This document shows positions 46,729 through 59,250 of a stretch of 64,000 nt of DNA, piece by piece; positions within the stretch are counted from its first letter, which is position 1; every line of letters begins with the position of its first letter. Under the pieces are notes generated by a model. That model had not been told where the DNA came from, ran no database searches, and saw only the letters and a list, made by a program, of their open reading frames with translations. Made by a program: the position numbers and the translations under genes. Source of the DNA: Sisyra terminalis (lineage: Eukaryota > Arthropoda > Insecta > Neuroptera > Sisyridae); NCBI GenBank assembly GCA_958496175.1, contig OY292275.1, forward strand, positions 58,295,701-58,359,700, given 5' to 3'.

Positions 46729-46766
46729 GTACCTGAAGAAGCTGCGAAAGTGGCGAAACGTAGTAC
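46729..46766 (+). ncRNA. Hammerhead-ribozyme-like motif, right arm of foldback B
   Basis: Read 5' to 3': stem I strand GTAC; core CTGAAGA (CUGANGA); one extra A; stem II GCTGC, loop GAAA, GTGGC (five pairs with G-U wobbles); core GAA; A-CG-T as a one-pair stem III; A as predicted cleavage base; stem I strand GTAC, fully complementary to the first GTAC. Order fits a minimal type I hammerhead. The extra A and the one-pair helix III make single-copy activity doubtful; minimal hammerheads of this kind may act as dimers. Confidence 0.42.
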
Positions 46767-47224
46767 AAAAAATTTAATGAAAACATTAAATATTTAAAAG
46801 TATCCAGAAAATAAGAATCATTAATGCCTAATTAATGCATGGATAAGGATACCAACAATGTTGGTAATAAAATTGAGATTTTAATACTTGGTTTTTAAGG
46901 GTAAAAAATTGTTGATATTGTACAAAAATTTTGGTTACAATATTCTTTTTTTAAACCATTTTTAATGAGAAAAAAAGAGGAACAATCTGTAGTGGACACT
47001 AAAGCCACAAATATGCAAATAACTTAATAAATTTCGTAACATTATTATGGAACACAAATGTTGTGGTTTTGTCACATGAAAGAAATAATTTGTTCTTCTT
47101 TTAGTGGGATTATTTTACTGAGAACCTGTAAATGATGGGAAAATAAATTCAATCAGGCTTTTTCTTTTGAGATTGCATAGTTTTACCAACCTCTTTTGTA
47201 CTAAATTAGCTTTTTCTTGGTATA

Positions 47225-48075
47225 TTTAACTACTAGTAGTTGCCCGTTGCATTCGCAACTAAAGGTTTTATCTCAATAAAATGTTTATTATGAGTTAATG
47301 TAGAGTTAATCAACAATCGAAATTTTAAATTTAATAATCAAAGTGTTGTTAATGTAAAAAAAAATTATCTAAAATTATATTTAGAAATAAAATATAAGTA
47401 AAATTTTCTATAATTTTAATAACTACACTTTAAATAACGTCATTTGACTAAATTAGTATGAAAGTTTAATACTTAAGTAATATTTATACCAAATAGGCGA
47501 TTTTAAATTTTGGTTCATTTTTCAACAATCAAACTTTTTAAAATCTATTTTTTATGAACCAATGGTTGTGGTCTGGAGTAATTATATATTCGGCTGAAAA
47601 GCATTAAGGTAGCAATTTTTTGCCATATATTTCACTGTCAATTCAAATATAAAATCTTCCATACTAACTTCTTTTCGGTATTTAGAACAATTTGAAAACC
47701 AATTTTTGTTATAGAAAATAAATAAAATATTCGAATTTACTTCCACGCTTTCCACCTATTTCCAACAATTTTGTATGTACAACGTCCAAATGTGCGAAAT
47801 CGAATAGCTTTTTAGTCATTTTAACTAACATAAAGGTCATTATTTTTTTTTTCGTTTTACATTTTATTTTCAAATATAAATGCATATTTGTGTCGATGAA
47901 ATTTGGAAAGTGTTTTTCTTATACGATGCAGATATAAGAGATATAAGATATAATAAGAAAGGGTTTTTGAAAATTTCTCCCCTAAAAGAGTGAAAAACGG
48001 TAGCAAAGTTTGTAAGGGATAACGTGTAATAAACAATCGAAATTTCAAATTTAATAATCAATCAATGTCCGTTAA
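47225..48075 (+). repeat. Mixed dispersed repeats downstream of SOAT paralogue 2
   Basis: Contains a 'ctagtagttgcccgttgcat' head at 47230. A direct repeat of 'caacaatcgaaattttaaat' then 'ttaataatca' occurs at about 47310 and again at about 48030. A 'gaaatttggaaagtg ... ttctcccctaaaagagtgaa' segment at 47895-48000 is related to 11020-11105. The short open frames on the minus strand here are repeat-derived. Confidence 0.5.
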
Positions 48076-48468
48076 AAGCGAAACGTTATTACTGCTTAAT
48101 ATAAAACAAAGTTGATTTATTATTAGAAACAAAAACTTAGGATCTCCTTAAAAATTTAAACTCTGATAAGTAGATATATCTGAAAAAGTTAAGTTAAGTT
48201 TATAAGTGAGCATTATGTTTTTTGGCTTTCACATATTGTAAACCTGAAAATCCGTAATATGTATTCACAAAAAAATACATTAGTGAGTCAGTATCCCTAC
48301 CAACGTTTTGAATGCGTAAGTGGGGATAACAGAGCGCATGCGTATATTCTATTCTGCACGGACGCACGGCAAGATAGTTTATATAAAAGAAATGTTCAGT
48401 AACGGAATATAAAAATTTATTTACAAGTCTTAAGCAAATAGTTGTCTATAAATACAAAGCATCAAATA

Positions 48469-51400
48469 TTAACAAAACCACGAACGTGGTATAAAAAGAT
48501 CGGCAAACGTTTCATTTTCCCTTGGACAATGTATCCGAGCTGCATACTCAATAACATATGAACTAATTAAAATTCCATTTCCCGTAGATATGGAAAACCA
48601 AAAGAACGTGTTTCCCAAGGCGCTTTTCGAACGACCCATTACAAACACCAAAAGTACGCCGACACCTCCGAAAAAGACCAACATCACCGGATAGAAAAAC
48701 TTCATACAAAACGCCAGAATGTATTCGTGAACCAATGCCGAGACGAAGAAAGTCATCAACGTCGCTACGTTCTTATTTCCGGGAACGAGAATTTCGTAGA
48801 CATCCTTATAAATGTAAGTGTGCAACCAATCATGTACTACTATATTCCATGTCCGGTAATAGTCACTGTAGGCTGTAGAATTCCACCAGTCCTAAAACAA
48901 AGCTCATATGTAATCAAACCCCTTTTTAATTAGTTATTACTAAAAATACCTCATAAAATCTACGATCAGCAAATCGTAACAATTCCGCCCAGGCATTCGA
49001 CCAGGCGTGCAACAAAAAGTAAAACGCCGACATAAATATCAACAGTCCTGGCAATAGTCCCTTAAAAAAATTAACTAGCAACGTCGATCGATCAAAGTTT
49101 TCGTGACCGAAATCCTTAAACGGGGTCCAGAAGAAAGTCTCCGACAAAAACGCAACAAACGCCAATGTCATCATACCTTCGAAAATATACCACAAAACTT
49201 TGGTCCATCTTCTTTTGGCCAATCTAAAGTATCGATCGAAAAATTAAATTAGTCAATTACATATTTAGTATACTTGAATTTTTGATTTACTACCTTGGAT
49301 ATTCATCTCGATAGACTAAAGTCGGTGCGAATGAAAAGTACCAAAATTTTCCGAATGTTGGATATAAAATTGAATTTTCGGTGTGAGGTTTGTAGGACAG
49401 AACCCTGGGGGCGTTTGAACGAACAAATGCGTGTCCTTTCATAAAACAGCGGATCTGTAAAAATTGGAGTTTATATTTTTAAAAAAATGTTAAGTCTTCT
49501 ATTTCTAATATATGGCTCGTTTATTTTGAAAGTGGTGTAAGTCCATTTCAAGGATGGTCTTTATGGTGATTCTTCTTTGCAACTAGAATAAATTATGTTA
49601 ATTATTTGACCGCTAAGTTTTGAGAAATAACTGATTTCATTTAAGTTGTTAACAAAAACCCCAATTATTCCCTCTTCCTTAGTATGGTATGTTCCTATGG
49701 TTAAAAATGATAATATTATAGGGATTGTTTTTGAAATGGACTTAATTCCTTTTCAAAATAAACGGCGCTTATAAGCATAGCCAAGCTTGGATAGGGCAAA
49801 TTGGTTGTCTTCCTCTTATCATGAAGAAATGAGACTTTGGTCAAAAAACATTAAATTTGTATTTTTTGTTTGACTTTTTAAAGATGGGTACCTACTTTAT
49901 TGATATTTCTTGCCTTTACCCCTCTAAAAAAAGTCCTAGCTATGCCAGGATTCAATACCCAAACAAATAAAAAGTAATCATAAAACCCAAACAATTGGCC
50001 CAATATTGACCCCTAAAGTCTTAGTCTAATTTTTGACCAAAAACTCAACCCATTACCATCCACTATCCTACGGTGCACTAGGTGTCTTAATTACCTGTTC
50101 AAATAATACAAATATACCGCAGGAAACATAGAATTCACATTGCAAAAACAAGTGTAGGACAATCCAAAAAACGAAAGTTTGGTAACTGATATAAACGAGT
50201 AAACATATTCGATCCCAAATATAAAGTTGTACAGCTGAAATTTAATTTTTCAATTATTCGAAATAATTTATATACTAATTTTGTGTACTAGGTACTCACA
50301 TTTGGGTTTTTGTGAAGATCTTACTTTTGCCCAAATTACAAACGCCGGATACAGAAGCAAATATGTTCCAAAAATTAGAAACCAAATAGCCATTGCTTTA
50401 TCAAAATTTTTGAAACTTTGGCCCATTAATGAAATAGTTAAGTTGAATCTGAAAATAAAATTAAATTGTTTACTTTGTATTAAGGTGAATTTTTATGAAA
50501 TTCAATACCAAATATTAACTGGAACAAACTGCATTGGGTATAACTAAAGATAATTGGTTGAAATATAATCAAACTAGTAATTTTATCCGTGAAATATTCA
50601 TAGCTAACACATGGACGCAACTGACAAATGATAAAAATTGACAATGAAATCTATTGAAAATGACAGTTGGGACCAATGACAACCATCATTTAGTTCATTC
50701 AAATTTGAGAATCATTTTTAAATTTAATTTTCACTTTCACTCGTGTGATTGCAATTTTTGTTCTTTTTCTTTGTTGAAATACATATATTTATCTATTATT
50801 ATAATGATTGATGATCAAAAAAATAGGATAGTCATTCTGAACAATAAATTATTGAGAAAATAGTCTTAAGTTTGTTAAGTTTTGAATAATTCATCAATTC
50901 ACCAAATCAGATCAAACTGGTTAATAAATTTCTACTGGAAAAGCTGGTTTCTATGTTCATAATCAAAACATTTCACAAAATATTGAGATCAATTTTTGTA
51001 GAATTTATTTTTTATAAAAATTTTGTGTCAATGATTTTCTTACTTGTAAATTTTATTATCCATTGATTTTTAGGATTCAAAAGATCTAAAAATCAATAGC
51101 TTGAAATTTCTACCCAAAGAAATTGATCACTTGTTTATTTTTTAAAACAAAATTATGAAAATCAATGTTAAATTTATCTTCTAGATAAATAAAAAAGACC
51201 AAAACTTACTTTCCCGTTTTTGTATAATCCATCGCTAGTATTTGTAAGGCTAAGTTAATCCAAATCATAAGGAACACACTATATACAGTTCTCATATCTG
51301 CTTTATCACTTAATTCCGTCAATAGAGATTTCCTGTTGGAAAATACTTTCTCCCGTATTTTTCCATTTTCTTTCCTAAAAATTGAAAAATTAACAGTTTA

Positions 51401-51484
51401 AAATTAAACGTAAATATTATTAGTAAATAGTTCGTACGGAATTGGTTTATTCGGTTTATTCTTCACGTTATTGTCACTTCCCAT
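48469..51484 (-). CDS. Sterol O-acyltransferase (SOAT/ACAT)-like, paralogue 2, complete
   Basis: Seven exons (minus): 51484-51438, 51374-51210, 50448-50300, 50234-50095, 49454-49294, 49223-48950, 48891-48469; the total is 453 codons including stop. Predicted ER-resident, multi-spanning MBOAT enzyme forming sterol (or other) esters from acyl-CoA. Motifs are canonical: FAPTLVYRDEYPR, LHAWSNAWAELLRFADR, RFYEDWWNST, YYRTWNIVVHDWL with the conserved Asn and His, and ALVHEYILA with the active-site His. The N terminus (MGSDNNVKNKPNKPI) is short beside the roughly 130-residue cytosolic arm of the mammalian enzymes. The first donor is GTACGA, a weak site chosen because it is the only phase-2 option after the ATG. 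Best candidate of the three for the standard activity. Confidence 0.92.
49514..49768 (+). mobile_element. MITE family 'CGTTTATTTTGAAA', copy 3 (SOAT paralogue 2 intron)
   Basis: About 255 bp with ends 'ggctcgtttattttgaaagt' and 'ttttcaaaataaacggcgc', in the intron 50094-49455. Very close in sequence to the copy at 19493-19746, including 'gtaagtccatttcaaggatg' and 'ggtatgttcctatggttaaa'. Confidence 0.85.
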
Positions 51485-53144
51485 TTTTAAGCCTTTTTTG
51501 ATTCTGTAAAAAAAATAAAGACAAATATTAAACCAATTAATATATAATGTAATTAATAAAATTATATAATGTTACTTCTGATACAAAAATTGTAAAAATA
51601 ATGCCAATGATTTGGTGCGAATGACACACAGAACTTACTTGAGTAAGTTCGTGATTAAAGACATGAAAAGTTTTCAAAAAAGATTATGAAAATATGAAAA
51701 GGTCAGATGATATTATAAAATATTGATATATATATATATGTGAAAGAATTGATTGATCATAACGATTTATTGCAATGGATTGTTTACCAATCATAATTTC
51801 AAGTTTATGATTTCAATGTACTGGAAAATTGTTTAGAAAGATTAAGGGGGAAATTCAATCTCTTGAGATAAAGTTGATATTTTATTTATTCGTTAAGTAT
51901 CGGTAAGAAAACCACAGCTTCTTTCCACAATGATTAAATAAGTTTTGAGGAATTAGAAAAAAAATTGCGTATCTAGAATTAAATCGTTACGAATTATTTT
52001 TAAATAATATTCATATCCAAGTTTTCTTCGAAAATCATTATTTACCATTTTGCTAAAGTGTTAGCGACATGTCGACAATGTCGACTTTTCGACCCAAAAA
52101 ATGTAATTTACTGGAAGCCCTAGATTTTTTATAAATTAAATTTATGGTCGTGTGAAGAATATGGGAAACATAGACCATTAATAAATACATGGAAACTTTG
52201 ATGCTAGTTGGAGGAATTATTGGATGAAGAATTATGTCAAGCTTAAGAGGCTATTGCATAAACGAATTGGCTTCGGTGTTTTAAATTATGGTACCAGTGG
52301 CAAAGAATGCAAAGGTAGACTAGTAAAGTTTATTGGATCAACGTAAAAGTTAACATTGGAAAATACTTTGAGTAAAAATATTGAGGTACATTATTTGAGT
52401 AAGACCATAGAATACATTACTTTTTTATACATCTTATGCTGTGTTTTTTAATCTTTAAAGTGCACCACAAAACCCTTTGAATTTGAGAATAGGTCTCCGT
52501 ATCCTATTGAAAAATGTGATTTAAATTTTTTGATAAGAAAAAGGTATTTTTTACAAAATTTATGGAAATTAATTTTCAAAATTTAATTAGTTTATATTAT
52601 TAGGAATTTTTCCCGCACCCTCAGGTTGTGGTGGGTTTTCAAATTTACCACTAGTAGGCTATTCAATTTTTTCCGCCCTTACTGAACTCTGAAATTCGAT
52701 ACCTTATTTTACAATTATTCTAATTAGATTTGTTCTATCAAGGAAATCGCGATTTATCCTCTATAGCCATTATTTGATTAACTTTTCCTGTCATTAGCGA
52801 TTTTTTAGGTCCAATTTGCCGACCTTAGCTGCTTTAGCGCTGGTAAATCCACCACTACTTCCAGGGATACGGGCATCCTTTGTTATGATAAACTAATCTA
52901 ATGAATCTTATATTAACTGCTATTATTGTAGGAACTATAAAAAAGTTTCAGAAGCAGGAATTTTCAAAGATGGTACATAACGATAAAAGATACCGTTTTC
53001 AAAATTTTTTATTTATTTATTGACTAAATTTATTCCAAAGTCATTAACAATAATATGAAACTTTAAATTTTTCAAACGGTACCTATTTCTTGGACATTCT
53101 GTAAACTAATTTCCAAAAAGTTAATTTTTAATTAAATTCTAAAC

Positions 53145-53275
53145 TAATATTTATACAATATATAAAATATATTGTGGTCCGATTAATGTAATATAATTTT
53201 AGTTATAATTATACTACATAAAGTGGAGCACAACATATTTTATATTCTGTATAAACAGTATAACTGTCCAAAGTC
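53145..53275. repeat. End-only derivative of foldback A
   Basis: About 130 bp in which the outer ends of foldback A ('tatacaatatataaaatata' then 'ttg..gtcc', and 'atactacataaa' mirrored) are joined with only a few bases between them. The whole centre, including the hammerhead-like core, is missing. This shows the ends and the core can be separated. Confidence 0.75.
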
Positions 53276-53934
53276 TAAAGATCTATTATTGAAAAACATA
53301 CCCTCAAAATTTATCTAGCAAATTTTTTGTTAAGAAATAAATACAGACGTTAAATACGCCCTTAAGTTAAAAAATCAAAATTAAATTTGATATAAAATGT
53401 TTAATCTAATTTAGTAATTAGAAAAATATGATAATTGTACCAAAAAACCGAGCTTATATAGTCAAAAAGCGGCAACTACTGTCATCTAAAACAATTTTTC
53501 AATTTCTTTAAGCCATAATTACTTCCAGAAGAAATTCTATCAACAATAGAGCTGGAAAATTTATAAATAAATGAGGAAATTTTGTTAATAGTATTTCACT
53601 GTTGAACTTTGGTAAACAGTTCCGATAATATTTGAAACATCAAGACAGGAAAAATAGTTTTCGATTATCATAGAAAGATTAATAAATTAATGATCTTCCA
53701 CTTTTCAAAATGACAGTAAAGCAGAATATTTTTGATTTTTCATTAACATCCTGGAAATTTAAAGAAAAAAAACTTTCAGAATGCCATTAAAAAATACTAT
53801 ACAATTTTTTTTAACTTGATACTTTAGTGAAATAAAAGTAATGAAAAACTTTTTTTCTGCTCATATGACTATCATTATTTTTATTAAGTGACCCATATAA
53901 AATGACTAAGCATTAGACTGATTCAAAAAAAAAT

Positions 53935-54590
53935 ATGATTTTTTTTTTCTTCATTATACCGAAAATATTGTTGGGAATGACAAAAAAAAATCTTGTGAAA
54001 GTTTAAGCTCTTAATATTAATATTAAGAGGTGCCACATCGCAAATTTCGATTTTCCATTTAAATAACATGGGAACAATATCTTCTTGCACTTTGGAATTT
54101 TATAGCTCACGTTGGTGACAATATTTCGGAATGACCAAGGTATATTCTTGTAGAAAATTAAACGATCTACAAAAAAGATCTTTGTACAAGTTTTTAATAT
54201 ATTTATTCCTTCAAAAGTTATTCGAGGTCAAAGTTGAACTAAAGAGAAATTTTAATAACTTTTCAATTTTTTGACGCAAACATCAATTTTATGAGAAAAT
54301 TTTATAAGACATTTTTTGTAGAGCACTTTTTTTCCTGTAATTTATCTCTATAAAAGTTTTTGATATTTTTCACAGGTCCTAAGTTATTGAATTAAAATAA
54401 AAAAAATAATTTTCATGTTAAAAATATAATACTTCTTGGAATTTTCAGTTTAATGCGAAAATCAAAATTTGCGATGCGGCACCTCTTAATATTAATATTA
54501 AGAGCTTAAACTTTCAGAGGATTTTTTTTTTGTCATTCCCAACAATATTTTCGATATAATTAAGAAAAAAAAATCATATTTTTTTTTTAA
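53935..54590 (-). repeat. Foldback repeat family member, two-ended copy
   Basis: About 655 bp with inverted ends of about 120 bp: 'ttgttgggaatgacaaaaaa', 'agctcttaatattaatatta' and 'gaggtgccacatcgc' on the left, mirrored from 54470 to 54590. The interior matches the reverse complement of 26560-26950. The 74-codon minus-strand frame nearby is not a recognisable protein. Confidence 0.85.
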
Positions 54591-56499
54591 TTTCAACCGA
54601 AATTGGGATTTAAAATCACCAACTTTTAGAGTTTTAAGCTTTTTTCCCTTAAATATCTGTGTATTGTACGGTTTTAAATTACTCAGCCAAATCGTATACA
54701 TATTCAGCATTATTTGACTCATTGTTTAACATATCTTTCCTTATTTCAATTGTTGTCCCATATTTACCATGGTTAATGTATATGATTAGGTGCTATATAA
54801 AAAATGAGTGAATGAGTGAAAATTTAATCCAAGAACATTCGGCATAAAGAATGTAATTAAAATCCTATTGTAAATATTTAAATTATTCTTCGTCCTATTT
54901 ACTTAATCATTTAATTTTTAACTAAAATGACCAAATAAATTTATGGAATTCTTAAGAAAAAATGATCCTATTTTAATAGTAAATAATGAAGAGCACAAAA
55001 TACAAAATTTTTGTGTCATACGAAAAATGGATGGACATTATATATTTTTTTTTATAAACAAGAAAAAAAATTTACTCACGTATAGTTTGGTAAAATAAAC
55101 TACAATAAGAAAACACTGAATACCAATAATCAAATCATCTATTAAGAAAAAAAATAATTGATTAATTAGTTGTCAAACAATGATATATGTAAAATGAGAG
55201 TGAAGTTACTAATTCTGTTATAGATATACCATAACACACTTAACACCTCACACATTAAGTCTCATAAAAATCTCATAGTTTTTAAGTACATTTGCACTGA
55301 ACTCAATTGATAACACAAAACTTTCAATACTCTGCCATATATTTTTAAAAAGATTACAACTTTTTAATGTACTGACATTTATAAAGTTATCGAAATTTGG
55401 TGATCTTTCCACCGCTGATAAATCGTTTCACTGACCACTTCTTACGTACGACCACATATTTCATAATTAAGTATTGAAAAAATAAAAGTATCATGTGAAT
55501 TGACAGAATATATTCGTCAGACCAATTATTTAATATCTGCGTTTATTTAACTTTGATATTAATTCACATTTACAGAATGATAATTTTTACATATTATAAA
55601 TTACCTACTGATAATATTTTTATGAAGATTATGATTTTTTTTATTTAATCATGCCATAGATATGGACATTGTTAACGGTTTGATTGTGAAAATTATTTGT
55701 AAAAGTGGCCTTCGTCCTGCCATTTATCTTTCAAAATGATCTGATCGGAGTTTAAACTCCACATTATTATGAAATGAAATTAGTGTGCAAAAAAGAGTCT
55801 AGATGAATGCAAAAATAAGTATTCGATCATTAAATTTCTTAACTTAAGTTTATCCATTTAATGACGATGAAATTTTTTGAATAAGAATGATCCAACTTAA
55901 GCATTAAACAAAGGCCTATATATTCGGCTAAAAACCGGTTTTAGCTAAGAGATTTATGCAAAATATTTTTCATTGGGACCAATGTTTCTTTATTAATGAA
56001 AACTTTTATGACTTGATTAAAAAAATAGTTTGCCTACATAAAATGAGATTTGAATTTTACATCGAATATTGTTAATACAGGATTGAACTATGAATTGTTC
56101 TAGAAGCTAAAATAAATTAAAAATGAAGAATAAAATGTGATATTTTGAGTTATTTTTTTAGAAAATTAAGTTTTTTTATCAATGATTTCAAGTTTCTTCG
56201 ATCGGTGAAGTTTTGCGTAATTTATCTATTAGTAGAGTTCCGTGTCTTGGGGTTCTTATCTCGGACTTTTATAACAGTGAATTAATTTTGAAAATTCAAA
56301 AAAAAAATGTTTAGCTACTTAAATTAAAAAGTTTATTTATTTTAATTCCAACATACATTCTATAGAGATACAAAGCATCTGTATATAGAACTAGAATAAT
56401 GTATCACAATTGCATATATTTAAACAGAGTAATATTATAATGAATTACAGGTAAAATCAAAAATTACGTAAAAAAGTAAATAATATAATGTAATTGAAA

Positions 56500-59250
56500 G
56501 TTATGTTAAGGACTAATCACTAAAATTACCAATTGAGCTTTTTAATATTTTTTTCAAATGTTTTCTCTTAAAATTTAGAGTTTGAAGGTGGTTAGGTAAA
56601 TTATTAAAATATTTTATTGCAACAAGATAAGGATTTTTAGTGCTAACAGTTTTTGGCAGTGTTAATAAATTAGATCTAGTTTCTGTACACTTATTATATT
56701 GTTCTTTACACTCACTATAGTAGTATGTTAAAGCACTGATAATAAATGACTTCCTGATACCAAAGGGCACAATAACAATATAACGTGAAGTGAAGTAATT
56801 AATAAAATGATTTTGGATACTAGTTAATTGCCTAACACTATTTTTATATGCCCCACTCCACGCAATTATGCCATAGTTGATTATGCTTTAAAATAACCCA
56901 TGATAAATAGTTCTTAATACCAAGGGACTTAAGGGTGGATCACCGTCAGAACGTAAAAAAAAATGACTTTTTTAAAACTGCTGCCATTTTTTTTTTAGAA
57001 ATATTAAAAAACGGTCTTCGGCATGTAAAAGTTGAAGTTTTGAAATATTTTTTTTTATTTGCCCCGATATGTCCCCCCCTCCCTCTTTTACAGCGCTTTG
57101 AAATAGGGTCCTCAAAAATGAGGAGGCAAACGGGAGACAAGTTTTCTCGGAAACCGGAAGTCGGATCATAATTTTCCAAAGAATGTAGGTTTTGGTAATG
57201 CGTCTTCTTGGTACTGAACCTCGAAAATCCGAAAAAAGTTGAAAATTCACAAAATGGCGCGACTTTGAAAAAAAAGTTTAAAAAAACGACCTTTTTTTGG
57301 ATCTTTCCCCTTCTCCCACTTTGAGGGGAGGAGGTTTGGCCAATTTCAGAAGTTCAGTACCAAGAAGACGTGTTTAACTATAACACTCTCCAGTTTCAAG
57401 TCAATCCGTCGGATAGTTTTTGAGAAATCTTGTCTCCCAGTTTTAAAAAGTTAATTTCGAGAAAAACGGATTTAAAGTTTTTTTAAGATATTTTTTATGT
57501 TATTATCAATTTATTCAATTTTTATCAGTGAAAATACACTAGTCAGCTATTGCAATCCTTTTAACACGTTATTCTTGAATGCTATAAGAAGACATTTATG
57601 GAAAAAAAAATCGATTTTTTTTTTCTGACTGTGATCCACCCTTAAGAATTTGCTCAATTTAAAGAATAAGAATTAAAAGTACCTTATTTTTTTGTTAACT
57701 CATAGACATGTGAGTTCCATTTCATGTGCGCATCGAAGATAAGTCCCAGATACTTACAATTATCTACCTTTTAAGTATAACATTATTTATTTTAAGATGG
57801 AAATTATCAGGAATACTATCAATGTAACTACCAAACGTAATATATGTTGACTTATCTATGTTAAGAGACAACTGATTTTCTCTTAACCAATAGTCACTTT
57901 TAATTATCCATCGCGTTAATATTAGGTTGATTTCAGCCCAAGTATTGCCAAAGCAGCATATTACTGTATCATCCGCCTATGGAACTAGAGCCTTATTAGG
58001 TAGATAATTAAAAATATCATCAATATACAAAATTAAGAGTAGTGGGTCCAGAATTGTTCCTTGAGGAACACCTACTTTCCCTGTATTAGTCTTACTAATA
58101 CTATTATTGATAATAACACGTTGTACTCTATTAGTTAAATAGTTTTCGAGTAGTTTATGAGGGATACCTCTAATACCACGTCTCCAAAGTTTATCTAATA
58201 ACATTTTGTGATTCACGGTATCAAAAGCCTTTTCTAGGTCTAGAAAAACTAAAACCGTAGGTATATTTTTATCAATATTATCATATATATAATTAGAGGT
58301 AATTTCAAGAGCTTCGCTAGTGCCTCTGTTTTTAACGAAACCAAATTGAACATCAGAAATGAATTTATTTTTATCACAAAAAGCATAGTCTATTGCAGAT
58401 AACCTTTTTAAAAATTTTAGCTAAGTTAGAAATAAGCGAGATAGGTCTGTAGTTTGTAGTTAAATGTTTATCTCCTGATTTATGTATAGGTATTATATCC
58501 GCTTTTTTCAAAGCTGTAGGCCAAATAGCACTGTTAATACATTAGTTAAAAATGTACTCCAAGAGAGTACTAATACCCGTAGTGATAAATTTTAAAACTT
58601 TATTGCCAATGCCATATGCGCCACCAGATTTAATTTTTATTTCAGCTATTAATGTTTCAATATCGAAGCAATCTGGCCTTACGTTTTTTACCCAATTTAC
58701 AAGTAACAAATTGACATAGTTTTTTACAATCTTTACAAATTTCATTAGTAAACTTACTTACATAACTGTTTTTAGATAGCATAATCAACTTATTTAGTAT
58801 TTAACGATTGGACTTATAATCATTTTTTAGTGTAACATTAGTTCTACCTAAATTCCATAGCTTAAATAGGAATTCTTTGGTATGACATGAGATCGTAAGA
58901 CCTTTAGTAATCCAAGTACTACGAGGCTTAATAGATTTATTTCGTTTACCATTATCCACCTTAAAAGTGGACTCATTTATAAGTTTTTTATTATCTATTG
59001 ATGTACTAATAAAAATATCAGAATCTTGTATTTTTTGTAAAGCATTCCAATCAACAGACTTGCTACATTTTGTTAAAAACTTATAATTAACCTTATAAAT
59101 ATCTTTGATACCTAAATTTAGTATATTAGTCCCTATAGAAACAAAAATAGGAGAGTGATCAGTGAATTCATTTATATATGTGTAGGATTTAATATTATTG
59201 ATATAAGATTTAACAAAAAAATAAATATATACATGTTGAGTCATTAGGTC
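56500..59250 (-). pseudogene. Dead non-LTR retrotransposon (LINE), 5'-truncated and interrupted
   Basis: Minus-strand debris of a LINE in element order. At 59244-58801 is the end of the endonuclease and linker ('FTDHSPIFVSI', 'RSTWITKGL'); at 58745-58542 more linker; at about 58260-57977 the reverse transcriptase (LDLEKAFDTVNHKMLLD, then GVPQGTILDPLLLILYIDD). The catalytic box follows as 'ADDTVI' with a stop codon in place of the preceding residue, then 'ENQLSLNIDKSTYI'. A C-terminal segment 56770-56513 has the usual tail 'ATKYFNNLP'-like pattern (AIKYFNNLPNHL). A TTAA element splits it. It resembles jockey/CR1-type LINEs; the clade is not certain. Confidence 0.85.
56933..57641. mobile_element. 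TTAA-flanked TIR element inside the LINE
   Basis: About 709 bp with ends GGGTGGATCACCGTCAGAA and TTCTGACTGTGATCCACCC, flanked by TTAA on each side (56929-56932 and 57642-57645). TTAA duplication is the hallmark of piggyBac-type insertion, and the element has no transposase, so it is a piggyBac-like MITE candidate. A second internal inverted pair ('gcgtcttcttggtactgaac' and 'gttcagtaccaagaagacg') forms a further hairpin. Open frames of 77-92 codons across it are overlapping artefacts. Confidence 0.85.

Larger units (their letters stand above)
46428..46952. repeat. Long palindrome with hammerhead-like cores (foldback B)
   Basis: Arms of about 245 bp (46428-46672 and 46708-46952) around a 35-bp spacer. 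Outer words: 'aagaatattgtaaccgaaat' and its mirror; inner words: 'accaacattgttggtat' and 'taatgcctaattaatgcatg'. Sequence is unrelated to foldback A outside the ribozyme-like core, but the layout is the same. Non-coding. Confidence 0.9.
30878..48468. other. 17.6-kb repeat-rich region between SOAT paralogues 1 and 2
   Basis: No host gene was found apart from the undetected first exon of paralogue 1. Named elements are listed separately. The stretches 32820-34760, 36110-37390, 38290-39540, 41200-43560 and 46960-47220 are AT-rich and hold nothing I can name; open frames of 60-80 codons in them show no family features. Confidence 0.6.
51485..56490. other. 5-kb gene-free region upstream of SOAT paralogue 2
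   Basis: No gene is supported. It holds a mini-foldback (53145-53275) and a foldback repeat (53935-54590). The remainder is AT-rich sequence; the promoter of SOAT paralogue 2 should lie just above 51484 but no defined element is recognised. Confidence 0.6.

Noticed and set aside
56946..57250. Overlapping 77-92 codon frames on both strands at 56.9-57.2 kb
   Set aside because: They lie within the TTAA-flanked MITE and overlap in three frames; no protein family is matched.
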